A stretch of 37,264 nucleotides of DNA, taken from the NCBI GenBank assembly GCA_029565065.1, contig JAKQOW010000069.1, positions 1 through 37,264 on the forward strand. Reading direction: 5' to 3'. Both the position numbers and the translations under genes were made by a program. The notes beneath the pieces were generated by a model, which made no database searches, was not told the origin of the DNA, and saw nothing but the letters and a program-made list of their open reading frames with translations. Positions within the stretch are counted from its first letter, which is position 1. The number at the start of each line of letters is the position of its first letter. The stretch is from Acidobacteriota bacterium (GTDB lineage Bacteria > Acidobacteriota > JAAYUB01). This document shows positions 23,874 through 33,570 of the stretch, in pieces.

Positions 23874-26800
23874 ATGGTTCTCGAAAAAATCGGCAAGTAC
23901 AAGATCATCGACAAGATCGGCACCGGCGCCATGGGCGTGGTCTACAAGGGCTTCGACGCCAAGATGGGCCGCTACGTGGCCATCAAGACCATGTCGCCCC
24001 AGTACGTGAACAACGACGAGAGCCGCGCCCGTTTCTACCGCGAGGCCATCGCCCCGGCCAAGCTCTTCCACCCCAACATCGTGGCCATCTACGACCTGGA
24101 CGAGGAAGAGGGCACGCCGTTCATCGTCATGGAGTTCCTCGACGGGCCGGACCTGAAGTACTTCCGCTCGGCCAAGATCAAGTTTACCATCCCCCAGATC
24201 CTCAACATCCTGATCCAGGTGTCGGAGGGACTCGACTACGCCCACAAGCGCGGCATCATCCACCGCGACGTCAAGCCGGCCAACATCCTGTTGCTGAAGA
24301 ACGGCACGGCGAAAATCGTCGACTTCGGCATCGCCCGCGTCACCGAGAGCACCCAGCAGACGCGCACCGGCGTGGCCATGGGCACCCCCGCCTACATGAG
24401 CCCGGAGCAGGCCAAGGGGATGAAGGTGGATCACCGCACCGACCTCTACTCGATGGGCGTCATCGCCTACGAGCTCATCTCCGGCCAGAACCCGTTCCAG
24501 GCGGAAAACTACACCGGCGTTCTGTACAAGATCATCAACCACTTCCCCACGCCGCTCTGCAAGGAAGTGCCGGAGTGCCCGGCGGACCTCAGCACCGCCG
24601 TCATGCGGTGCCTGGAGAAGGAACGCGATGACCGCTTCACCGACCTGAAGGCGTTCTCCAAGACGCTGCAGGGAATCCTGGCCGCCTACGCCGCCGAGTC
24701 CAGCCGTCTTGACCTCACCCTCCAGGGCGTGGAGGGCCTCGAGACCGGCGCCCTCCAGGAACCGTACAAGGCCCGCCTGATCCGCAAATATATCAAGGAG
24801 CTGCAATTCGAGGCCGCCTCCAAGCTCCTCGACAAGCTCAAGACCGAGCATATCGACGCCACCCTGCTGCAGTCGCTTCATACCGAGCTGCGGGAGATGC
24901 ATGTCCGCAAGCGGGTGACCGACCTCCTCAAGCTGGGCACGGACCTGGCCGAAGGCGGCGATTACGACCTGGCCCTGGCCAACTTCAACGAGATCATCGA
25001 GCTGGACCCGGACAACGTCGAGGCCATCACCTGGGTCCAGAAAGTGCGCCGGCTGCAGAAGGAGAAGGTGTTCAAGGAGCAGATCCAGCCGCTCCTGGAA
25101 CAGGCCCGGGCGCGCACCGGGACCGGCGCCTATCTCGAGGCCATCGAGCTGCTGGGGCGGATTGCGACCCTGGATCCAGAATATCTCGAGGTCCGCGCGC
25201 TGATCGAGGAGAACGAACGCCTGCTCGCCCGGGCCAACCAGGTGCGCGGGCTGACGGGCGAGGTGCAGGCCGCCCTGCGCCAGGCCAACCTGCCGTCGGC
25301 GTTCACGCGCCTGGCCGAGCTGGAGGCGCTGGCCCCCGACGAGGCCGCCACCCGCAAGAGCCGCACCGCCGTCTGGCAGCGCTTCCTGGCCGACTTCAAG
25401 ACGCACACCGCCGACATCAACGACCGTGACCGGCTGCTGGACTTGCGCGACTGGCTGCAGGGGTCGTTCACCCAGCGTCCCGTCGTCGTCTTCTGCTCAT
25501 CCGCCGCCCATGCCCAAGAACGGGAGGAGCTGCTTCAGGAGATCCGCCACGTGGTCACCGGCTGGCTCCAGGCGCAGAACCTCGACCCGGCCCAGCTGCT
25601 GCTGCGCACGCTGATGCCCGTGTTCCCCAAACAGAGCCTGCTCCAGTCGCTGGCGGTGGAGGTGGAGAATCTCCGTCAGACGGTCATTGAAACCCGCCAG
25701 CGCCAGCTGGCCATGGAGCAGAAGCTGTCGGAGGGCATCCAGGAAGTCCACCAGCTGCTCCAGACCGACCGGCTCGATGAGGCCCAGCGCAGTCTGCAGC
25801 AGCTCGGACGGATGTTCCCCAATGACGCCGCGCTGGCGCCGCTGCGCGAAGAGGTCGCCGCGGTGCTGGCCCGCCGCGACGCCGCACGGAAGCTGCAGCA
25901 GCAGCTCGAGGGCGTGCGCCGACTGCTCCAGGCCGACGCGGTGGACCAGGCCGCGACGGAGCTGGCCGCGCTGGAGAGCGCCCACGGCCGCCACGCCGAG
26001 GTCATCGCCCTGCGAACCGCCGTCGATGAGCGGACCCGCGAGCTGCGGGAGCAGGCGGAGATCCGGCGGTTCCAGACCGAGATCCAGAGCCTGAAAGCCG
26101 CCGGCCGGATCGACCCCGCCATCGCCCTGGCCCGCGAAGCCAGCCAGCGCTTTCCCGAAGAGCCCGTGTTCATGCCGCTGCTGCGCGAGCTTCAGGAGCG
26201 CAAAGAAGAGCTGGCGCGGCACGACGAGATCCGCGCCAAACAGCAGGAGATCCAGGAGCATCTTCAGCGCCAGCGGTTCCTCCAGGCCTCCAAGCTGGCC
26301 TATGACCTGAAGAACCGCTTCGCCGACCATCCGGACGTCATCGCCGTCCTCAAGCTGTTCCACGACCAGCGCGGCGAGCACATCCGCAACGCCATCGCCT
26401 CGGCCCAGTCGTTCACCGCCAACAAGGCGTTCGACGAGGCGCGGGGCCTGCTGGAGCGCGCCGCCGCCGAGTGCCCGGACTCGGTGGACCTGCAGAACGC
26501 CATCCAGGAAACCACCGTGGCGCAGGCCGTCCAGGGCGGGATCGGCGAGGTTCGCGCCCACGTGGTGGACAAGAAGTACGACCTGGCGCTGGCCACCTTG
26601 GAAGGCCTGCTGGCCCGCTATCCCGAACAGGGCAGCATCGTCCGTCTCTATGGCGAGGTCCGGCAACAGCGCAACGCGTACATCCAGGAGACGGTCCAGC
26701 ACGCCCAGGCCTTCGCCCGCGACGGCGACTTCGACCGCGGGCTGTCGCTGCTGCGCACCGCTTTGGAAATCGTGCCCAACGCCACCGAGATCCAGGACAA

Positions 26801-27476
26801 CCTCGAGGAGATGGACCGCCTGCGCGAGTCCATCGTCCGCCAGCGGCGGGAGGCGGCGGAAGAAGCTCGGCTGGTCGAGGCCGAAATCGAGCGGGCTGTC
26901 GCCGAGTCGCGGAAGCAGCAGCACGCCGGCAATCTGTTCGACGCGTTGCGGGTGCTGGAGGAAACGCGGCATCGCTTCCCCAAGGCGGCGCCGCAGCTCG
27001 AGACGGCGATCCAGGAGATCCAGGAGACCATCAACCTCCAGAAACACCTGCCCGAAATCGCCCTGCCCGCGCCGGTGCGCCGGCTGCCCCTCTGGCTGAT
27101 CATCGCGCTGGCCGCCCTGGTGGTGGGAGGCGTCGTCGGCGTGGTCATGTACCTGCTGCGGCCCGCGCCGGCGCCCGGACCGACGCCGGCCAAGCCGGCG
27201 GTGTTGGCCATCGATCTGCGTCCCTGGGGCGAGGTGGACGCGGTGATCCGGCTGGACACCAACACGGAGATCGACCTGGCCCAGAAAGTCACGCCACTCC
27301 AGCTCGAACTCGATCCCGGCCGCTACAAGGTGGTCTACCATTTTGCCGGACAGCCCGCCCGCAGCGCTTCCGAAGAGCTGCGGCTCGAGGACAGCGGCTA
27401 CCGCGTACTCAAGAAGGTCGCTCCGCAGCTGGAGCAGAATCTCGACCGCACCGTGGACGAGCTGATCGGCCAGTGA
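23874..27476 (+). CDS. Large transmembrane Ser/Thr protein kinase with helical-repeat stalk
   Basis: 1200 residues. The kinase domain (8-270) is complete: G-loop GTGAMGVVY, ATP Lys38, alpha-C Glu57, HRDVKPAN with catalytic Asp132, DFG at 150-152, and MSPEQ. It is the PknB-like Hanks type and should be active. Residues 290-1060 are about ten helical units, each with a TPR-like pattern (for example LLQTDRLDEAQRSLQQLGRM and DKKYDLALATLEGLLARYP) joined by Arg/Glu-rich coiled coils. A membrane helix at about 1073-1095 (LIIALAALVVGGVVGVVMYLL) leads to a 105-residue outer domain with PEGA-like strands (PLQLELDPGRYKVVYHF). The cytoplasmic stalk may dock partners while the outer domain senses the envelope. 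The start at 23874 has a weak ribosome site. Divergent from the PHP gene. Confidence 0.92.
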   Translation: MVLEKIGKYKIIDKIGTGAMGVVYKGFDAKMGRYVAIKTMSPQYVNNDESRARFYREAIAPAKLFHPNIVAIYDLDEEEGTPFIVMEFLDGPDLKYFRSAKIKFTIPQILNILIQVSEGLDYAHKRGIIHRDVKPANILLLKNGTAKIVDFGIARVTESTQQTRTGVAMGTPAYMSPEQAKGMKVDHRTDLYSMGVIAYELISGQNPFQAENYTGVLYKIINHFPTPLCKEVPECPADLSTAVMRCLEKERDDRFTDLKAFSKTLQGILAAYAAESSRLDLTLQGVEGLETGALQEPYKARLIRKYIKELQFEAASKLLDKLKTEHIDATLLQSLHTELREMHVRKRVTDLLKLGTDLAEGGDYDLALANFNEIIELDPDNVEAITWVQKVRRLQKEKVFKEQIQPLLEQARARTGTGAYLEAIELLGRIATLDPEYLEVRALIEENERLLARANQVRGLTGEVQAALRQANLPSAFTRLAELEALAPDEAATRKSRTAVWQRFLADFKTHTADINDRDRLLDLRDWLQGSFTQRPVVVFCSSAAHAQEREELLQEIRHVVTGWLQAQNLDPAQLLLRTLMPVFPKQSLLQSLAVEVENLRQTVIETRQRQLAMEQKLSEGIQEVHQLLQTDRLDEAQRSLQQLGRMFPNDAALAPLREEVAAVLARRDAARKLQQQLEGVRRLLQADAVDQAATELAALESAHGRHAEVIALRTAVDERTRELREQAEIRRFQTEIQSLKAAGRIDPAIALAREASQRFPEEPVFMPLLRELQERKEELARHDEIRAKQQEIQEHLQRQRFLQASKLAYDLKNRFADHPDVIAVLKLFHDQRGEHIRNAIASAQSFTANKAFDEARGLLERAAAECPDSVDLQNAIQETTVAQAVQGGIGEVRAHVVDKKYDLALATLEGLLARYPEQGSIVRLYGEVRQQRNAYIQETVQHAQAFARDGDFDRGLSLLRTALEIVPNATEIQDNLEEMDRLRESIVRQRREAAEEARLVEAEIERAVAESRKQQHAGNLFDALRVLEETRHRFPKAAPQLETAIQEIQETINLQKHLPEIALPAPVRRLPLWLIIALAALVVGGVVGVVMYLLRPAPAPGPTPAKPAVLAIDLRPWGEVDAVIRLDTNTEIDLAQKVTPLQLELDPGRYKVVYHFAGQPARSASEELRLEDSGYRVLKKVAPQLEQNLDRTVDELIGQ

Positions 27477-27531
27477 CCGCCGTGCGCGCCGCACGAACCG
27501 CCCCATCATTCCCCATCGGAGCTGCTGTCGA

Positions 27532-28914
27532 TCATTTTCCCGCGGCGGTGGAATTCCCCGGCTGAACCAACTCCTTCAATTCTTCCAGCAGGGCATCCAG
27601 CTCGGACTGGAGCGATCCGAGCTCCCGGGCCTCGACCATGACGCGCAGGAGCGGTTCGGTGCCCGAATAGCGGATCACGGTACGTCCGCCGTTCCGGGCC
27701 AGCAGCGCGTCGAGGGCCCGCACGGGCGGCAGGGATTCCAGCGGGGGTTTCCGGTCCGCCCGAAGGTTGAACACCCGCGACGGGTACGGCTGGTACCCGG
27801 CCAGCAGGTCGGCCAGCGGCCGGCGGGTGACGGCCAGGATGTGCAGCAGGAACAGGCCGGCGAGCAGGCCGTCGCCGGTCATGGCCGGCGACTGGAGGAT
27901 CAGGTGGCCGGACGGCTCACCGCCCAGCACCAGGGCGCCGTCCAGCATGCGGGCCTGGATGTGGCGGTCGCCCACCGGCGTCCGCTCCAGCCGGATGCCC
28001 CAGCCGGCCAGCGCCGTCTCGAGCCCCAGGTTGGTCATGACCGTCCCCACGACGGTTTGCCCAAAGAGCTGACCCCGCGACCGCAGGTGATCCGCGAACA
28101 CGTACAGGAGCGCGTCCCCGTCGAGGATTCGCCCCGCCGCGTCGCAGGCGATGATCCGGTCGCCGTCGCCGTCGAGAGCGAACCCCAGGTCGGCGCGAGC
28201 TGCGACGACGGCCGCCGCCACCCGCTCCGGCCGGGTCGCCCCGCAGTCACGGTTGATGTTGAAGCCGTCCGGTTCGGCGCAAATCGCGTGCAGGCGAAAA
28301 GCCACGCAGTCCACCAGCGCCAGGACCGCCGGCGTGGACGCGCCGTGGGCGCAGTCGATCACCACGCGGGTGGTCGGGGGCAGCCCGTCCAGCGGACACC
28401 GGTTCAGCAATCCGGCCACATAGCGGCCCAACAGATCAGGCGCCACATGGAACCGACCGCCGCCGTCCACCAGCGGGGTCTCGTCCGCGGTTCGCGCCGG
28501 CACCGGGCGCTCGCCCACGCGGACGGCGATGGCGGCTTCCTCGGCGGTGGAGAGCTTGAATCCCCGGTCGGTGAAGAATTTCAAACCGTTGTCTTCCGCC
28601 GGGTTGTGAGAGGCGGAGATCACCAGGCCGCCGCAGCAACCGAGATCCAGAATCAGGCCGGCCGCCGCCGGCGTCGGCAACACGCCGGCGTCCAGAAGCG
28701 GCACGCCGGCCCGCTCGAGCGCGGCGGCCACTTGTCGGGTGATCCATAGTCCCGAGGCCCGGGTGTCCCGGGCCACGAGAAAGGGGCGGCCGGGAAGCCG
28801 TGCCGCGGCGCGGGCGGCCGCGGCCTCCGTCGCCGTCTGGATCGTGGACGCATCCAGCGGGTAGATGCCGGCTTGGCCGCGGATGCCGTCGGTGCCGAAC
28901 AGTCGATTGGCCAT
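27532..28914 (-). CDS. glmM: Phosphoglucosamine mutase
   Basis: 460 residues. It converts glucosamine-6-phosphate to glucosamine-1-phosphate for UDP-GlcNAc and thus peptidoglycan and lipopolysaccharide. Visible: RLFGTDGIRG at the N terminus, the phosphoserine loop ISASHNPAEDNG with Ser102, the metal loop DGDGDR, the sugar-binding GGEPSGH and the phosphate-binding RYSGTEPLLRVM. It is last in the cdaA-cdaR-glmM set, 12 nt after cdaR. In Firmicutes GlmM binds and inhibits CdaA; the same gene order here suggests a similar link, but that has not been shown for this group. Confidence 0.96.
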   Translation of the reverse strand: MANRLFGTDGIRGQAGIYPLDASTIQTATEAAAARAAARLPGRPFLVARDTRASGLWITRQVAAALERAGVPLLDAGVLPTPAAAGLILDLGCCGGLVISASHNPAEDNGLKFFTDRGFKLSTAEEAAIAVRVGERPVPARTADETPLVDGGGRFHVAPDLLGRYVAGLLNRCPLDGLPPTTRVVIDCAHGASTPAVLALVDCVAFRLHAICAEPDGFNINRDCGATRPERVAAAVVAARADLGFALDGDGDRIIACDAAGRILDGDALLYVFADHLRSRGQLFGQTVVGTVMTNLGLETALAGWGIRLERTPVGDRHIQARMLDGALVLGGEPSGHLILQSPAMTGDGLLAGLFLLHILAVTRRPLADLLAGYQPYPSRVFNLRADRKPPLESLPPVRALDALLARNGGRTVIRYSGTEPLLRVMVEARELGSLQSELDALLEELKELVQPGNSTAAGK

Positions 28915-28926
28915 GGAGTGTCGCCG

Positions 28927-29892
28927 TCAGTTGCCCGCGCCACTGATCCGGATCGCCACTTTTTCCGGCACGATCCGTTCCACCCGAAGGGCGTTGGCGA
29001 AGGCGGGGTTGAGGATGCGATAACGCAGGGGCACGTCCTGAAAGTCGCTGGTGGGTGCGCAATCGGCGCCGTCGATGTAGATCTCCAGATCGTCGGCGGT
29101 CAGGCGGTCCCGCAGCGACACGGTGACCGAGGTCCGCGCGTCGGCGGTCTGGCGGCGCAGCCGGTAATTGCCGGACACGCCGCGCACCTGGACGGGCAGG
29201 CGGTTCAGGATCACCGGCACCATGCGCTCCTGGATCCGGATCTCCACCCGGACCTTGTCGGAATATTCCAGGGTGACGAACGGGCTGTCCAGTGGCACGT
29301 TCACGAACTGGACCAGCGTCTGTTGCCGACCGGTGATATCCACCGTCTGGGTGGGCAGCTCGCCGTAGTTGCGCACGTGCGACGACGGGCCGGAGATACC
29401 GACGCGCGGCGGCACGGCCGCGACGCCGCGCACTTCGAAGTTCTCGGCCGGCTGGCCCGAGTATTTCACCATCACGGGCACGGTCTTGCGCTGGAGGGGA
29501 TCCAGGACCACGGTGATCGTCGCGGGGCGGATGTTGACGATCTTGATGCCCGCGGGCGTCCGGAAGTTGCGCGGCTCCAGGGCGATCACGTTCTCCCCTT
29601 CGTGCGCGGCGCGCAGGTCCAGTGTCGCCACCAGGTTTTTGACCGCCGCGTCCTTGCCGAGCTCCGAAGACTGGATCTGCACCAGGACGCTCTTGACGAA
29701 ATCGTTGGAGATCTCGAGCGACGCCGGTTTGTTGATGATCTCCACGGGCACTTCCAGAATCCGCTCCACCTGCTGTTCGGACGAGACCAGCAGCCACATG
29801 GAGAAGCCGATGAACAGCGAGAGCACCTTCAGCCCTGCGTTCTGGAACAGGGTCCGGCGGAGAGCGCCCCACATGGAATTCAGGAGGCTCAC
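28927..29892 (-). CDS. cdaR: YbbR-domain membrane protein, CdaA regulator
   Basis: 321 residues from GTG 29892, which overlaps the cdaA stop (GTGA) and has AAGGAG 8 nt upstream; a longer frame to 30156 merely re-reads cdaA. One N-terminal membrane helix (LKVLSLFIGFSMWLLVS) is followed by an extracytoplasmic region of YbbR repeats, each about 80 residues of beta strands (EVPVEIINKPASLEIS, VPVMVKYSGQPAENFEV, VPVILNRLPVQVRG, DVPLRYRILNPAFA). CdaR/YbbR proteins pair with CdaA at the membrane and modulate cyclic-di-AMP synthesis. Three to four repeats are visible. Confidence 0.9.
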   Translation of the reverse strand: MSLLNSMWGALRRTLFQNAGLKVLSLFIGFSMWLLVSSEQQVERILEVPVEIINKPASLEISNDFVKSVLVQIQSSELGKDAAVKNLVATLDLRAAHEGENVIALEPRNFRTPAGIKIVNIRPATITVVLDPLQRKTVPVMVKYSGQPAENFEVRGVAAVPPRVGISGPSSHVRNYGELPTQTVDITGRQQTLVQFVNVPLDSPFVTLEYSDKVRVEIRIQERMVPVILNRLPVQVRGVSGNYRLRRQTADARTSVTVSLRDRLTADDLEIYIDGADCAPTSDFQDVPLRYRILNPAFANALRVERIVPEKVAIRISGAGN

Positions 29893-30719
29893 GGCTCGGT
29901 CTCCTTGCGCTTCCACAGCCAGCTGAACCGGCTGCGCTCGCGGCTGGGAGCGAGCTGCGACTTCAGGAACGCGGTGAGGGTTTCGGAATCGGTGAAGCGC
30001 TTCAGCCGGCCGCCCACCGCCACCGACATCCGGCCCGTCTCCTCCGACACCACCACGGCCACCGCATCGGTCTCCTCGGTGATGCCGATGGCCGCGCGGT
30101 GCCGCGTGCCGTACTCCTTGCTCAGATGGGGCTCCAGCGTCAGCGGCAGAAAGCACGACGCGGCGGCGATCCGGTCCCGCTGCACGATCACTGCGCCGTC
30201 ATGCAGCGGCGTGTCGGGCTGGAACAGGGTCACCAGCAGGTCGTAGCTCAGGCGGGCGTTGAGTTCATGGCCGTTTTCCATGTAGCTCTTCAGGCCGGTG
30301 GCTCGCTCCACGACGATCAGGGCGCCGGTGCGCTTCGACGACAGGGTCATCGCCGCCAGCACGATGTCGTCCACGACGCCGGTCCGCTCCGGCTCGAAGA
30401 AGCGCCCGAGGAAGCGCGCCTCGCCGATGTTGGCCAGGATCTTGCGGATCTCGGCCTGATAGACCACGATAATGGCGAAGACCGCGTAGGTCACGAAGTT
30501 CGTCAGGAACCACTGGATGGTGTGGAGCTGCGCGGTCCGGGACACGAAGTAAACCAGCACCAGGAAGGCGATGCCGCCGGCGATCTTGGCGGCGCGGGTG
30601 CCCTTGAGCAGCAGGAAGAGGCGGTAGATCACGAAGGAGATGATGAGGATATCCAGCACGTCGGTGACGGATATCGCATTCACCCGGATGAATCTCGCGA
30701 ACTGCTCGAAGCGCTCCAT
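29889..30719 (-). CDS. cdaA: Membrane diadenylate cyclase (cyclic-di-AMP synthase)
   Basis: 276 residues from ATG 30719, one nucleotide after the folP stop. Three membrane helices occupy about residues 21-88 (VLDILIISFVIYRLFLLL, GGIAFLVLVYFVS, FVTYAVFAIIVVY). The DAC domain follows and has both catalytic motifs: DGA at 174-176 (LHDGAVIV) and RHR at 206-208 (YGTRHRAAIG). It condenses two ATP into cyclic-di-AMP, a second messenger for osmotic and wall homeostasis. Translation is coupled to cdaR by a GTGA overlap. The presence of the enzyme implies c-di-AMP receptors elsewhere; none is recognised in this window. Confidence 0.95.
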   Translation of the reverse strand: MERFEQFARFIRVNAISVTDVLDILIISFVIYRLFLLLKGTRAAKIAGGIAFLVLVYFVSRTAQLHTIQWFLTNFVTYAVFAIIVVYQAEIRKILANIGEARFLGRFFEPERTGVVDDIVLAAMTLSSKRTGALIVVERATGLKSYMENGHELNARLSYDLLVTLFQPDTPLHDGAVIVQRDRIAAASCFLPLTLEPHLSKEYGTRHRAAIGITEETDAVAVVVSEETGRMSVAVGGRLKRFTDSETLTAFLKSQLAPSRERSRFSWLWKRKETEP

Positions 30720-30720
30720 G

Positions 30721-31614
30721 CTACACCATTGCTTCGCTTCGGATGGCGGCCGCAATCCGGAGCGCCTGCCGGGTGGCGGCCACGTCGTGGCATCGAATGA
30801 TCCGGGCGCCGTGGGCCGCTGCCAGCACGGCCGCGGCCAGCGAGCCGGGTAGCCGTTCCGCCGCCGGCAATCCGGTGATGGCGCCGATGAACGACTTGCG
30901 AGAGGCCCCGACCAGGATGGGACGCCCGAACGCGCGGAACTCGGCCAACCGGTTCAGGATGACGAGATTCTGCTGGACGGTTTTCCCAAAACCGATGCCG
31001 GGATCCAGGATTATTGTATGCGGCGGCAGGGGAAGTTGCAAGACTTGCTCAAAAAAGGACTCGATCTCGGCCATGATGTCTACGGCTGGGGGGCGCTCCT
31101 GCATGTCGCCCGGCACGCCGCGCATGTGCATGGCGACGACGGCCGCGCCGGCATCGGCCACCACCCGCCGCATCTCCTCGTCGCGCAAGCCGCCGATGTC
31201 GTTGATGATCTCGGCTCCCTCATCCAGGACGGCGCGGGCTACGCCAGCCTTTGCCGTATCAACGGAGACGGGCACCGGCAGCCGCGGCGCCAGCTCGCGC
31301 AGCACCGGCAGCACCCGGCCCAGCTCTTCGGCCTCGGGCACCGGTCGGGCGCCCGGACGGCTCGACTCGCCGCCCAGATCGACCAGGTCGGCGCCATCCT
31401 CCACCAGTTGCCAGGCGTGGCGGACGGCGGCCGCGGCCTCCAGGCTGGAGCCCCCGTCATAGAACGAGTCCGGGGTGATGTTGACCACCCCCATGATCAA
31501 CGCGGATTCCGGCAACGGGATCGTTCGGCGGCTGGTGACGATCGTCCCGGATGTGTCGGCGCCAGGATCAGGCCGGCGCGGGCCCTTCCTTGGTGGTGAT
31601 GATGCCGGGGACAA
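30721..31614 (-). CDS. folP: Dihydropteroate synthase
   Basis: Condenses 4-aminobenzoate with hydroxymethyl-dihydropterin diphosphate in folate synthesis; TIM barrel. Motifs: [52 protein letters not shown], and GASRKSFIG. The start is uncertain. A TTG at 31614 (AGGA before it) gives 297 residues, overlaps ftsH by 47 nt and keeps the leading strand. TTG 31518 or ATG 31494 would avoid overlap but cut close to the first motif. The position in ftsH-folP-cdaA is widely conserved. Confidence 0.9.
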   Translation of the reverse strand: MSPASSPPRKGPRRPDPGADTSGTIVTSRRTIPLPESALIMGVVNITPDSFYDGGSSLEAAAAVRHAWQLVEDGADLVDLGGESSRPGARPVPEAEELGRVLPVLRELAPRLPVPVSVDTAKAGVARAVLDEGAEIINDIGGLRDEEMRRVVADAGAAVVAMHMRGVPGDMQERPPAVDIMAEIESFFEQVLQLPLPPHTIILDPGIGFGKTVQQNLVILNRLAEFRAFGRPILVGASRKSFIGAITGLPAAERLPGSLAAAVLAAAHGARIIRCHDVAATRQALRIAAAIRSEAMV

Positions 31615-33487
31615 CTTCTTCTTCCTGCTTGGTGTCGGTCGGCTTGGAGTCGGTCGGTTTGGGGGCGGTCCGTTCCTTGTGCTTGACGATGGTCTCGCCC
31701 CGGATGGCCATCTCGACTTCCTCGGCGTCCAGAACCTCGAATTCCAGCAGGGCCTGGGCGATCCGCTCCATGGCCTCGCGGTGCTGCTCGACGAGGCCCG
31801 TGGCCTCGGTGTAGCTGGCGCGCACCAGCTGCTGAACTTCCTGATCGATGAGTTCCGCGGTCTGCTCGCTGTAGTCCCGGTGCTGTGCGATCTCGCGCCC
31901 CAGGAAGATCTGCTCTTCCTTCTTCCCGAAGGCGAGCGGTCCCAACTGGTCGCTCATACCCCATTCGCACACCATCTTGCGGGCCATCTCGGTGGCGCGC
32001 TCGATGTCGTTGGCGGCGCCGGTGGTCTTGATCTTGAGGAAGACCTCTTCGGCGATGCGCCCGCCCATCAGCACCTTGAGCTGGGCCAGCAGGTAGTTGC
32101 GGGAGTAGTTGTAGCGGTCGTCCACCGGCAGCTGCTGGGTGATGCCGAGAGCCATGCCGCGCGGGATGATGGCCACCTTGTGGATGGGGTCGGCGTCGGG
32201 CAGCAACGCGGCCAGCAGGGCGTGCCCCGCCTCGTGGTAGGCGGTGATCTTCTTCTCCTGCTCGTTGATGATGAGCGACCGCCGCTCCTTGCCCATCAGG
32301 ACCTTATCCTTGGCCATCTCAAAATCGCCCATCATGACGCTCTTGCGGCTGTAGCGGGCGGCGTTCAGGGCGGCCTCGTTGACCAGGTTGGCCAACTGCG
32401 CGCCGGAGAATCCCGGCGTGCTGCGGGCGATGATCTCCAGGTCCACGTCGGGGCTGATGGGGATCTTGCGGGTGTGCACCCGCAGGATGCCGAGCCGGCC
32501 GCGAACGTCGGGCAGGTTGACCACGACCTGGCGGTCGAACCGGCCGGGCCGGAGGAGCGCCGGATCGAGCACATCGGGCCGGTTGGTGGCGGCGATGAGG
32601 ATGACCCCCTCGTTGGACTCGAAGCCGTCCATTTCCACCAGGAGCTGGTTCAGGGTCTGCTCGCGCTCGTCATGGCCGCCGCCCAGGCCGGCCCCGCGGT
32701 GGCGGCCCACGGCGTCGATTTCGTCGATGAAAATGATGCAGGGGGCATGCTTCTTCCCCTGGTCGAACAGGTCGCGTACCCGGGAGGCGCCGACACCGAC
32801 GAACATCTCCACGAAGTCCGAGCCGCTGATGGAAAAGAACGGCACGTTGGCTTCGCCGGCCACCGCGCGCGCCAGCAGAGTCTTGCCCGTCCCGGGCGCC
32901 CCCACCAGGAGCACGCCTTTGGGGATCCGCCCGCCCAGTTTCTGGAACTTCTGGGGCTCCTTCAGGAACTCCACGACCTCGGTGAGCTCCTCGATGGCCT
33001 CATCGACGCCGGCCACGTCCTTGAACGTGACCTTCTTCTGCTGGCTGGTCAGCAGCTTGGCCCGGCTTTTGCCGAAGGAGATGGCCTTGTTGCCGGTGCC
33101 CTGCATCTGGCGCATCAGGAACACCCAGAAGCCGACAAACAGGATCAGCGGCAGCCAGATGGACAGCGCCCACGTCAGCCACGAATCCTTCTCGGCCGGA
33201 ACCACGTGGACGTTGGCGCCGGCCTTGACCAGCGCGTCCGCCACCTGCGCCTGGGAATTCTCCGGCACGGCGGCGGTGAAGCGGTCGCCGTTGCCGAGCC
33301 GCCCCTCCACCATGGCGCCCTTGATAGTGGCCTCCTGAATGGCTTTAGCGCTGACCTTTTCCTGGAACTTCGTGTAGTCCAGCTCCTTGACCGGGCCTTT
33401 CTGGTGGCTGTTGTACAGCCCGTAGAGCACCACCACGGTGATGATGATAAACAGCCACAGCAGGATGTTCTTGATCGTATTATTCAA
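31568..33487 (-). CDS. ftsH: ATP-dependent zinc metalloprotease FtsH
   Basis: 639 residues, normal length. Two membrane helices ([17 protein letters not shown] at 9-25 and [19 protein letters not shown] at 107-125) flank the small FtsH-extracellular domain. The AAA ATPase has Walker A GAPGTGKT (196-203), Walker B IIFIDE (251-256) and the second region of homology ([21 protein letters not shown] region, 300-320). The peptidase has the zinc motif HEAGH (418-422). It degrades misassembled membrane proteins and regulators as a hexamer. The C-terminal tail is Lys/Thr/Pro-rich ([20 protein letters not shown]) and probably flexible. Member of the tilS-hpt-ftsH cluster. Confidence 0.97.
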   Translation of the reverse strand: MNNTIKNILLWLFIIITVVVLYGLYNSHQKGPVKELDYTKFQEKVSAKAIQEATIKGAMVEGRLGNGDRFTAAVPENSQAQVADALVKAGANVHVVPAEKDSWLTWALSIWLPLILFVGFWVFLMRQMQGTGNKAISFGKSRAKLLTSQQKKVTFKDVAGVDEAIEELTEVVEFLKEPQKFQKLGGRIPKGVLLVGAPGTGKTLLARAVAGEANVPFFSISGSDFVEMFVGVGASRVRDLFDQGKKHAPCIIFIDEIDAVGRHRGAGLGGGHDEREQTLNQLLVEMDGFESNEGVILIAATNRPDVLDPALLRPGRFDRQVVVNLPDVRGRLGILRVHTRKIPISPDVDLEIIARSTPGFSGAQLANLVNEAALNAARYSRKSVMMGDFEMAKDKVLMGKERRSLIINEQEKKITAYHEAGHALLAALLPDADPIHKVAIIPRGMALGITQQLPVDDRYNYSRNYLLAQLKVLMGGRIAEEVFLKIKTTGAANDIERATEMARKMVCEWGMSDQLGPLAFGKKEEQIFLGREIAQHRDYSEQTAELIDQEVQQLVRASYTEATGLVEQHREAMERIAQALLEFEVLDAEEVEMAIRGETIVKHKERTAPKPTDSKPTDTKQEEEVVPGIITTKEGPAPA

Positions 33488-33570
33488 CTCCGCCTCCGCG
33501 TTCCGTCTCGGGACCGGCCGCCCGACAATGGTTTAGATGGCGATCCGGTGAAAAAGTGACCGCTCCCCCG

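Noticed and set aside
25497..27509. 670-codon minus-strand frame opposite the kinase stalk, and a 521-codon one at 23841-25406
   Set aside because: Antisense shadows of the kinase frame; no start context and the sense frame has full kinase motifs.
31475..33559. 694-codon plus-strand frame opposite ftsH
   Set aside because: Shadow of a GC-rich gene; composition is that of reversed FtsH codons, and FtsH motifs on the other strand are unambiguous.
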